Below are positions 35,297-42,512 of a stretch of DNA of 45,173 nt, one piece after another (the first letter of the stretch is position 1; each line of letters begins with the position of its first letter). The notes under the pieces were generated by a model, which worked only from the letters and a program-made list of their open reading frames with translations, did no database searches and was not told the origin of the DNA. A program made the position numbers and the translations under genes. Origin of the DNA: Actinomycetota bacterium (lineage in GTDB: Bacteria > Actinomycetota > Acidimicrobiia > Acidimicrobiales > Ilumatobacteraceae); contig VGCD01000014.1 of the NCBI GenBank assembly GCA_016870215.1, positions 1-45,173 of the forward strand. Direction: 5' to 3'.

Positions 35297-35895
35297 GCAA
35301 CGCGCGCTACATCGCCTTCGAAGGTCCGGAAGGGTGTGGCAAGAGCACGCACGCCAAGCGTCTTGCGGCACGTCTCGACGCAGTCATCACTCGTGAGCCA
35401 GGCGGCACGCGTATCGGCACGATGTTGCGCGAGGTTCTCGCCAACCCCGACAACACCGACATGCATGCGCGCACCGAGGCGTTGCTCATGGCCGCCGACC
35501 GTGCTCAACACGTTGAAGAAGTGGTGATGCCGGCACTCACTTCTGGTCGACATGTTGTGAGTGACCGCAGTGTGTATTCAACACTCGCCTATCAGGGTTA
35601 CGGACGTGGGTTGTCCCTCGACAGTTTGCGCACGGTGAACGACTGGGCACTCGGTGGCCGACTGCCCGACCTCGTCGTGTACATGCAAGTGCCTTCAGAT
35701 GTGTTGGCGCAACGACTGGCCAAACGGGACCTTGATCGCTTCGAACGTGAGGGCGAAGAGTTTTTTCAGCGAGTAAACGCTGGCTTCGACGCCCTGATGG
35801 CCGCTGAGCACACGCGATGGATCACTATCGACGGCACACTTCCAAAAGACGATGTTGAGGCGCTCATCTGGGAGCGCGTCTCCTCGCGACTCTGA
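35293..35895 (+). CDS. tmk: Thymidylate kinase
   Basis: 200 residues. The P-loop GPEGCGKST is at 11-19, TREPGGTRIG contains the conserved Arg-Glu-Pro motif, and SDRSVYSTLAYQGYGRG has the substrate-binding DR. The enzyme makes dTDP from dTMP for DNA synthesis. Its ATG overlaps the topA stop (ATGA). In many actinobacteria holB follows directly, but here two RCC1-repeat genes lie between. Confidence 0.95.
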   Translation: MSNARYIAFEGPEGCGKSTHAKRLAARLDAVITREPGGTRIGTMLREVLANPDNTDMHARTEALLMAADRAQHVEEVVMPALTSGRHVVSDRSVYSTLAYQGYGRGLSLDSLRTVNDWALGGRLPDLVVYMQVPSDVLAQRLAKRDLDRFEREGEEFFQRVNAGFDALMAAEHTRWITIDGTLPKDDVEALIWERVSSRL

Positions 35896-35937
35896 CCAGC
35901 CACTCTTACGAGGCCGACCAGTTATCTCATAGGAACT

Positions 35938-35986
35938 TCCCTACACTCCCTGAATACACATTCAGCCCTGGGGAGGGTCCCTCATG
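35938..35986 (+). repeat. Conserved leader, copy 1, ahead of the first RCC1 lipoprotein gene
   Basis: 49 bases ending at the ATG 35984. By eye it matches 45 of 49 bases to copy 2 at 38434-38482. It contains TACACT (35942-35947), an inverted repeat CTGAAT/ATTCAG (35950-35965) and the strong Shine-Dalgarno GGGGAGGG (35970-35977). The four differences fall in the loop between the repeats. CTCCC at 35946-35950 could pair with GGGAG inside the Shine-Dalgarno. Confidence 0.85.
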
Positions 35987-38404
35987 TTCACGTTGCATCT
36001 TCGCCGTCTCGCGTCTTTTCTCATTTCTGGAGCACTCGTCATGTCGGCCTGTGGTGGAAGTGACTCTTCGCCAAAGTCCGACACGATGTCACGGCAGCGA
36101 AACGTGGCCTTGACAGAGTCATCACTGAATTCGCTTCTGACACCAAGGTTCTTTACGACTTCGACTCATGCAAGTCTTGTCATCACCAATGACAATGAAC
36201 TCGTCATCTGGGGACTCTTTCCCAAGTCGTATGCAAACGACTGGCAAATGGAGTACGAGGAAAACCCAACTCCCCCGGTCTCACAAGTCCGGGTCGCAGC
36301 GATGGACGAGACCATGGCTGTGGCAATTGGCCTCGACAACAAGGCGTACGCGTGGGGGCCAGGTGCGAAATTCGCCGATTACACGACTCTGCCCGAGGGG
36401 CTAGATCCATCAAAGCTCACGTCACTCTTTCTCAATCTCGGTGCTGTCGGCGGAATCGATAGTGACGGAAAACTCTGGGTGTGGGGACCGGCCGCTTCTT
36501 GGGGAGCTGCTGTTCCAGAAGCCATCAGCCAGAAGAAGATCACTGCATACACGACGTTCAACGGCCAATACAGCATGGTGATGGATGAGGACGGCAAAGT
36601 TTCAACTTGGGGCGGCGGCTATCCGATTGTCCCGCGAATCCAAGAGCGGTTTGACGGAATCAGTGCAAGAAGCATCTACTCAAATGCCAATCAAGCCATA
36701 GTCGTCACAACTGAAGGTGAAGTTCTGCATGTCACTGATTCCCCGAATCGTGATCTCCAATTGTTCGAAGGCATTGATGTGCAGCAAGTTGTGGTGACCG
36801 GAATGAATACATACGTCGCGATCGACACAAACGGAAAGCTGCACGTCGACGATGATGGCTACAACGATGGATGGAAGGACTACATCGACGCCTGGAATGA
36901 CGAATACGCGGGAAGCTTCGGAGAAAATATGCCAGTGCTCGGCGCCGGCGTTCGGCATGTCGCGATTTTTGCCGATGGTTATGTGAGGAACATTTCTGGT
37001 CGAGATTGGCTCGGTTACCTTGTTATGCCCGAGTACTTCCATTCCGGGCAATATGTTGCGCCAATCGCAGCAGGGCCGTACAGCACGTACGCCCTTGACG
37101 AAGACTTCACCATCAACACATTCCATAATTCGGAGAACGCGACCCAGCTCGCAGCCCCCGAAGGTTCAGATTTCATGGCAATTGCCGCGGGCTGGACGCA
37201 CGGTCTCGCAGTCCGCCGAAATGGAAAGCTCGTCACATGGGGTGATGCACCCAACAATGGTGCGCTACCAGAGATCGAAGGCCGTGTAACACGAATTGGT
37301 GCCGGCTTTCATTTGTCCGCTGCACTTGACAATTACGGCAACATCTTCGAATGGGGTGAATTCTTCTCACCTACTAACAACATCAAAGACAGGCCAAGTG
37401 ATGAGCAGTGCATCTACTACGACAACCTCAAAGTTGGTTACAACACCATCATCGCAACTGGAATTACATGTGAGGGACGCAGTCGTGTCCTCCATGTGTG
37501 GGGCGATAATTCATTCGGCCAAGCCAACATTCCAGAAGATCTCGACACATCAGACCTCACAAATATTGCCGCGTCGTACAACTGCATGGCAGCGGTCGTA
37601 AATGGTGCGATTCGCACGTGGGGTGACTGTCCAGATGGCCAGTCAGATGTTCCAGAAGGAGTCGATTTCCAAGATGTTGAACTCGGTTGGGGATTCGCTG
37701 TCGGGGTAACGACCGATGGAGTACCAATGGTGTGGGGAACATTGCCGCGACAAGAGCTGAGCCCACCCGCCGGTCTACAGAACATTTCGTCGCTCTCGAT
37801 TGGATATGAACACGTTGTCGCGGTCGACTGGTCGGGCAATGTCACTTCTTGGGGAAGCAATTTGTACGGCGAGTCGACAGTGCCCGCGAAGTTCAAACCA
37901 CTTCCACCAGTCGAACCGATGCCGAATATCGATGAAGCCATTTATAGGACCGCACGCGAAAACGCTGAAGCTTTGGCAGACACCATTGCAAACCCAATCG
38001 CTACACCATCGGTTATCGACGATGTCGTGGTGATCGTGTCGCGCAATGGAGAGCAAACCGAAACCACGCTCCCCGTTCCTGTGGCAGTGGCTGCACTTCC
38101 CGAGCCAACGAGAACGGTGCAGTACGACACCACGATTGTGCTTCCCGCATCGCAGAACCCGATTGTGAGTGTGGGTTCCGTCGTCAACACATCTCAAGCC
38201 ACGAAGCGGCTTGGTCTCACCAAAGTGAGTGGCGTCACTTTTGTCGTACCAAAGAAAGTCTCATCGGCATCGTCAAGAGTGTGCACGATTACGTCGAAAT
38301 CGGTGACCGTTATCGCGAGAGGTATTTGCGATGTCAAGGTCTCGTACACCGACGCCAAGAAGAAGAAGCGCTCCAAGGCATTGACCCTCATCGCCAACGG
38401 CTAA
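35984..38404 (+). CDS. Secreted RCC1-repeat lipoprotein, copy 1
   Basis: 806 residues. A signal sequence ends at a lipobox-like VMSAC (Cys about 22), followed by GGSDSS, so the mature protein is probably lipid-anchored outside the membrane. About ten W-G motifs (YAWGPG, VTWGDAPN, HVWGDNSFGQ, TSWGSNLYGES) mark RCC1/beta-propeller blades over residues 60-640; the middle blades are degenerate. After a linker, the last 100 residues form a small beta-domain (GICDVKVSYTDAKKKKRS) also found in copy 2. RCC1 propellers bind other macromolecules; the partner here is unknown. It and its paralogue form a tandem pair with nearly identical leaders. Confidence 0.85.
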   Translation: MFTLHLRRLASFLISGALVMSACGGSDSSPKSDTMSRQRNVALTESSLNSLLTPRFFTTSTHASLVITNDNELVIWGLFPKSYANDWQMEYEENPTPPVSQVRVAAMDETMAVAIGLDNKAYAWGPGAKFADYTTLPEGLDPSKLTSLFLNLGAVGGIDSDGKLWVWGPAASWGAAVPEAISQKKITAYTTFNGQYSMVMDEDGKVSTWGGGYPIVPRIQERFDGISARSIYSNANQAIVVTTEGEVLHVTDSPNRDLQLFEGIDVQQVVVTGMNTYVAIDTNGKLHVDDDGYNDGWKDYIDAWNDEYAGSFGENMPVLGAGVRHVAIFADGYVRNISGRDWLGYLVMPEYFHSGQYVAPIAAGPYSTYALDEDFTINTFHNSENATQLAAPEGSDFMAIAAGWTHGLAVRRNGKLVTWGDAPNNGALPEIEGRVTRIGAGFHLSAALDNYGNIFEWGEFFSPTNNIKDRPSDEQCIYYDNLKVGYNTIIATGITCEGRSRVLHVWGDNSFGQANIPEDLDTSDLTNIAASYNCMAAVVNGAIRTWGDCPDGQSDVPEGVDFQDVELGWGFAVGVTTDGVPMVWGTLPRQELSPPAGLQNISSLSIGYEHVVAVDWSGNVTSWGSNLYGESTVPAKFKPLPPVEPMPNIDEAIYRTARENAEALADTIANPIATPSVIDDVVVIVSRNGEQTETTLPVPVAVAALPEPTRTVQYDTTIVLPASQNPIVSVGSVVNTSQATKRLGLTKVSGVTFVVPKKVSSASSRVCTITSKSVTVIARGICDVKVSYTDAKKKKRSKALTLIANG

Positions 38405-38433
38405 TAGGGGCGACCAACCCTCGGGGCAATTTG

Positions 38434-38482
38434 TCCCTACACTCCCTGAAGTTTCATTCAGCCCTGGGGAGGGTCCCTCATG
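38434..38482 (+). repeat. Conserved leader, copy 2, ahead of the second RCC1 lipoprotein gene
   Basis: The second copy of the 49-base leader, ending at the ATG 38480. It has TACACT (38438-38443), an inverted repeat CTGAA/TTCAG (38446-38461) with a loop unlike that of copy 1, and the identical GGGGAGGG. Sequence upstream of both copies is unrelated, so the block alone is conserved. Confidence 0.85.
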
Positions 38483-40876
38483 TCCACTGTTCGCTCTCGA
38501 CGCCTGTCTGCCTTACTGGTTGCATCAGCCATCGTTCTCGTTTCATGTGGCGGAAGTGATTCCAGTTCGACCTCAACGGGCGCTCGTCAACGCAATGCTG
38601 CCTTAACGACGGATGTAAGACGGGTACGCACCAAGATCCGCCACTTTGTGAGAAATGATTTCGTCAACATGGCAATTTCAAATGAAGACGAGCTTGTTGT
38701 GTGGGGCAACGAAAGGTTCAGAGGAATGCCCTCGGACAACGACATGCCCAGCGTCTTTAATCCGCCAGTGGCAAAGGTTCGCCTCGCTGCTGTTGCGAGA
38801 AGGCAAGGCGTTGCGATAGATCTCAACAACGAATTCCACGCATGGGGTGATGACACTGATCAGTTGAGTGCCGTTCCAGCGGGCGTTGACTTGTCACAAG
38901 TGAAGTCACTCATCCTTGACGAAAACGTCGTCATGGTCATCAGTGAAGACGGCAAGTTGTCAGCATGGGGTCCGATTTGGACTGATAATCCCGAAGCATC
39001 AATTCCAACAGATGTTCTCAATGCCCGGATAGTGGAAGCAGATACGTACAACGCACAACTCAACGTCGCACTTGATGACACTGGGAAAGTCCATGTTTGG
39101 GGGAACAATTCCCGAGTAGCAAGTATTCAGCAAGCCTTTGATGGAGTCTCAGCGAAACATGTAGATGTGGATGGAACAACTGTGACGGTTGTTTCCAACG
39201 ACGGAAAAGTTCTGCAAGCTGGCTCTAGTGCAAAATCAAACCTCTTCGAAGGTATTGAGGTTGAACACATAATCCGCGACGGATGGGGAAACCACCTCGC
39301 CATCGACACCGACAACATTGCACATTTCGTATCGGGCAACGCCAGCTTCGACACGGCCTTTGATGAACAGATAACCCAGTACAACTCTGTCGCCGCCGAA
39401 GACTTGGCTCCGAAGGTGGTCTCCATGTCAAGTGGAAATGCATACTTCACCGTCTTGCTCGATGACGGAAACATCTACGACTTTGTGGGCTCGTGGGACA
39501 GCTGGACGGAACTACCCGAGTATTTCTATTCATCTCAAAGTGTCTCTCCGATTGCTGCTGGCAACTACAGATCCTTTGCTGTTCGAGACGACTACAGCAT
39601 CACCAACTTCCACACTTTGATGGAGGGAGACGTTGCTCCTCCGACCGACAACGAATTCCTTGCAGTTGCTGCGGGTTGGTCGCACGGACTCGGTCTGCGA
39701 CGCAATGGAACAGTTGTCAGTTGGGGCGATGGCCCGAACGGCAACGACATTCCGGAAGGCCTTGATCCGGTACGACAGATTGGTGCCGGCTACGGATTCT
39801 CCGCAGTGCGTGACATTTTTGGACAGATCTCAAGTTGGGGCTCGTTCCAATCCTCAACCTCGAGCAAGGAGATGCCTGATGGTGACTTCTGGTACCGCGA
39901 AATGTCCACCGGCTACCACAACATCATCGCAGTCGGATGGGACGACGTGAACAGTACTGATGTGCTTCACGTCTGGGGCGATAATTCATACGGGCAAGCC
40001 GACGTTCCAAGTGATCTTGACGCCAACGAAATCAGAGACGTTGCCATTGGGTATGACTGTGCTGCTGCCGTCATGTACGACGGATCGGTACGAATCTGGG
40101 GCCAGTGCGAAACGAAACAGAAAGACATTCCCGCTGGCGAAGAGTTCTTCTCAGTGAAGATGAGTATGGGACTCATTGCCGGCATCACATACGCGGGTGA
40201 CGTCCTTGCATGGGGCACTTACGCAGCAGATCTTCCTGAAAAACCAGCGAACATGAGAAACATCCGGGAAATCGCCGTTGGTTCGGGGCACATCCTTGCT
40301 CTCGACTACGACGGCGGAGTTACTGCATGGGGACCAAACGTCTGGGGCGAGAACAATGTCCCCGACGATTTGAAACCACTTCCGATGGATGACATCTACG
40401 ACGAAAACTACGACGACAATTTGTCCGACGAGAAAGACAACGTCGATTCTCAAGTTGAGGCATCAAAAAATCCTGTTCCTGCGCCAACGGTTGTTGATGA
40501 CACTCCCATTGCTGTCGTGAAGAACGGCGAAGTGGTGAGTGTTCAACCAACAGTTCCGAATATTCCTGAAGTCACATCAGTTCTTGACAAAGAGCCAATC
40601 ATAATGACAGCCCTGCCCGCTGCGCGGAACCCCGTCACGAGTAGCGGCAAGGTCGTGACAGTGGCACAAGCAGTGAAATTGCTCGGCCTCAAGAAAGTCA
40701 CGAAGGCAGCATTCGTGGTCCCGAGCAAGGCCTCCGGAGCCAATGCCAAAGTGTGCTCCATCACCAAGACCGCAGTCACAATCACCGGAACGGGTATCTG
40801 TGATGTAAAGGTCTCGTACGTCGACTCCAAGAAGAGAAAGCAAACGAAGGCACTGCCGCTCGTCAGCACCCCGTAA
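38480..40876 (+). CDS. Secreted RCC1-repeat lipoprotein, copy 2
   Basis: 798 residues with the same plan as copy 1: a signal sequence with lipobox LVSC (Cys about 23), GGSDSSS, about ten W-G blade motifs (VVWGNERF, HAWGDDTD, VSWGDGPN, HVWGDNSYGQ), an acidic Asp/Asn-rich linker near 635-660, and the C-terminal GICDVKVSYVDSKK domain. The proteins align end to end but have clearly diverged, unlike their leaders. Probable tandem duplication; surface binding or structural role is a guess from topology. Confidence 0.85.
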   Translation: MSTVRSRRLSALLVASAIVLVSCGGSDSSSTSTGARQRNAALTTDVRRVRTKIRHFVRNDFVNMAISNEDELVVWGNERFRGMPSDNDMPSVFNPPVAKVRLAAVARRQGVAIDLNNEFHAWGDDTDQLSAVPAGVDLSQVKSLILDENVVMVISEDGKLSAWGPIWTDNPEASIPTDVLNARIVEADTYNAQLNVALDDTGKVHVWGNNSRVASIQQAFDGVSAKHVDVDGTTVTVVSNDGKVLQAGSSAKSNLFEGIEVEHIIRDGWGNHLAIDTDNIAHFVSGNASFDTAFDEQITQYNSVAAEDLAPKVVSMSSGNAYFTVLLDDGNIYDFVGSWDSWTELPEYFYSSQSVSPIAAGNYRSFAVRDDYSITNFHTLMEGDVAPPTDNEFLAVAAGWSHGLGLRRNGTVVSWGDGPNGNDIPEGLDPVRQIGAGYGFSAVRDIFGQISSWGSFQSSTSSKEMPDGDFWYREMSTGYHNIIAVGWDDVNSTDVLHVWGDNSYGQADVPSDLDANEIRDVAIGYDCAAAVMYDGSVRIWGQCETKQKDIPAGEEFFSVKMSMGLIAGITYAGDVLAWGTYAADLPEKPANMRNIREIAVGSGHILALDYDGGVTAWGPNVWGENNVPDDLKPLPMDDIYDENYDDNLSDEKDNVDSQVEASKNPVPAPTVVDDTPIAVVKNGEVVSVQPTVPNIPEVTSVLDKEPIIMTALPAARNPVTSSGKVVTVAQAVKLLGLKKVTKAAFVVPSKASGANAKVCSITKTAVTITGTGICDVKVSYVDSKKRKQTKALPLVSTP

Positions 40877-40886
40877 TGTTCGGAGT

Positions 40887-41969
40887 GTGAGTTCGATTTG
40901 GGATGCTGTAGTTGGTCAGACCCACGTGGTCGACCAACTACAGCGTGCTGCAGAACACCCTGTACACGCCTATCTCTTTGTAGGCCCCGAAGGCTGCGGC
41001 AAAGAAGAGGCCGCTCGAGCGTTTGCTGCACAACTGCTTGCAGGTACCGACGATTCACAGGACCGCATCTGCGACATGGTGATGCGCGGTCGCTACATCG
41101 ATGCAATCGAGGTTCATCGAGTAGGAGCGTCGATATCAAAAGACCAGGCCGAGGAAGTCATCGCTGCTGCGTCGACCACTGGGCACGAGAGTCGGCGCAA
41201 AGTGATCATCATGCACGAGTTGCATCTCATGCAGGACAGCGCTGTTGTGCGACTGTTGAAGACCATCGAGGAACCCGCCGACGGGGTGACGCTCATTCTT
41301 CTTACTGATCAGATGGTGCCCTTATTGGTGACTATCGCATCTCGCTGTGTGCAATTGCACTTTGCGATGCTTGATGAAGAGACAATCGTCAATGCACTTG
41401 TGTCGGAGGGATTTGAAAACGACGCTGCTCGTGGTGCAGCGCATGCCGCCCAAGGCAGCATGTCACGTGCTCGCCTTCTCGTAAACGACCGCGACCTTCA
41501 AGACCGCCTCCACGCCTTCGCCAGTGTTCCTCGGCGTATCAATGGCACGGGGTCTGTTGCTGAAGAGATCGTCACCGAATTGCTATCGATGATTGATGAC
41601 TCTGCGGCACCTCTCATCGAGCGACATGAGAACGAGGCATCTGAGATGGAAGAGCGCATGGGGCAGATGGGCGTACGCAAGAGTGGCAAGAAGGCACTCG
41701 AGGACCAGCACAAGCGCGAACTTCGACGCCACCGAACCGACGAGCTTCGTTCGGGACTTGTACAGATTGCTGCCACATACCGCGATGAGTTGGTCAACAA
41801 CGCAGCCCTCAATCGTCCAACTGCCTACACCGATGCAATCGCTCGTATCCACGACGCCATGTCACGTCTTGCACTCAATGTCAACGAGACTGTGTTGATG
41901 CGCGATCTCATTTGGTCGCTTCCTGCACTTTCATCTGATGCTCTTCATGGGGGGAACCACAATGGCTGA
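40887..41969 (+). CDS. holB: DNA polymerase III delta' subunit
   Basis: 360 residues from GTG 40887, chosen because MSSIWDAVVGQTHVVDQL fits the family start; the Shine-Dalgarno is poorly spaced. AAA+ clamp-loader features are present: VGPEGCGKEEAAR (Walker A with Glu in place of Ser/Thr, consistent with a non-hydrolysing delta'), KVIIMHELHLM as degenerate Walker B, LLKTIEEPA and ASRCVQLHF. Only one Cys (ICDMVM) remains where the four zinc-binding Cys of other delta' proteins lie. It helps load the sliding clamp. Its end overlaps the next gene by eight bases. Confidence 0.9.
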   Translation: MSSIWDAVVGQTHVVDQLQRAAEHPVHAYLFVGPEGCGKEEAARAFAAQLLAGTDDSQDRICDMVMRGRYIDAIEVHRVGASISKDQAEEVIAAASTTGHESRRKVIIMHELHLMQDSAVVRLLKTIEEPADGVTLILLTDQMVPLLVTIASRCVQLHFAMLDEETIVNALVSEGFENDAARGAAHAAQGSMSRARLLVNDRDLQDRLHAFASVPRRINGTGSVAEEIVTELLSMIDDSAAPLIERHENEASEMEERMGQMGVRKSGKKALEDQHKRELRRHRTDELRSGLVQIAATYRDELVNNAALNRPTAYTDAIARIHDAMSRLALNVNETVLMRDLIWSLPALSSDALHGGNHNG

Positions 41970-42360
41970 CACACAGCGCGACACTCTCGCCACCATCGTC
42001 GGCGCCTTCGTCTTATTCGCGGGCATCATGCACTTTGCGAACCCTTCGTTCTTCAATGACATCGTGCCGCCGTGGCTTCCGCCGAGTGAAGCGTTCTGGA
42101 CATATGTGAGTGGTGTTGCCGAGATAGTCATCGGTTTTCTGTTGTTGCGTTCTTCGACACGCCGTATTGGTGCACTGGCCGCCATCTGGCTGTTCATCGC
42201 CGTCTACCCCGCCAATCTGTACATGGCTTGGGACTGGCGCGACAGACCGATGAGTGAGCAACTGGTGGCATACGGTCGCCTGCCATTCCAATTCCTCTTC
42301 ATCTGGCTGGCATGGCGCGTGGCGACTCGTGACAGGAACAGGGTCAATTACCCCATCTGA
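41962..42360 (+). CDS. DoxX-like four-helix membrane protein
   Basis: 132 residues from ATG 41962, with a GGGGG run about nine bases ahead; it overlaps the holB stop by eight bases. A longer reading from 41938 is possible. Four membrane helices and the FAGIMHFANPSFFNDIVPPW and YPANLYMAWDW blocks fit the DoxX-like family (a HFxxPxxF-type motif), whose members are small redox-linked or uncharacterised membrane proteins. Function unknown here. Confidence 0.82.
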   Translation: MADTQRDTLATIVGAFVLFAGIMHFANPSFFNDIVPPWLPPSEAFWTYVSGVAEIVIGFLLLRSSTRRIGALAAIWLFIAVYPANLYMAWDWRDRPMSEQLVAYGRLPFQFLFIWLAWRVATRDRNRVNYPI

Positions 42361-42390
42361 TCTCGCTGATGAATTTCGGCGTCGCGCTTC

Positions 42391-42396
42391 TACACT
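42391..42396 (+). promoter_or_regulatory. Possible -10 box (TACACT) for tRNA-Thr
   Basis: TACACT lies ten bases before the tRNA 5' end, a suitable place for a -10 element. No good -35 is seen at 16-18 bases upstream. Same hexamer as in both RCC1 leaders. Confidence 0.3.
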
Positions 42397-42406
42397 TCTT
42401 CAGCCT

Positions 42407-42482
42407 GCCCAGGTAGCTCAGTCGGTAGAGCAACGCACTCGTAATGCGTAGGTCAGGGGTTCGATTCCCCTCTTGGGCTCCA
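42407..42482 (+). tRNA. tRNA-Thr(CGU)
   Basis: A complete cloverleaf: acceptor stem GCCCAGG pairing with CTTGGGC (one G-U), D-arm GCTC...GAGC, anticodon stem ACGCA/TGCGT around loop CTCGTAA with anticodon CGU, a five-base variable loop, T-arm AGGGG/CCCCT with TTCGATT, and an encoded CCA at 42480-42482. The anticodon reads ACG threonine codons. It stands between the DoxX-like gene and the convergent beta-helix gene. Confidence 0.97.
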
Positions 42483-42512
42483 TTCAGCAGGCGTCCGGCA
42501 ACCGCACTGAGG

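Noticed and set aside
34828-35553. 241-codon minus-strand frame
   Set aside because: It is antisense to topA and tmk, and its long Ala/Phe-rich stretch is only the mirror of the 15-bp repeat.
42470-42512. Terminator after tRNA-Thr
   Set aside because: No stem with a T-run is visible between the tRNA end and the convergent gene.
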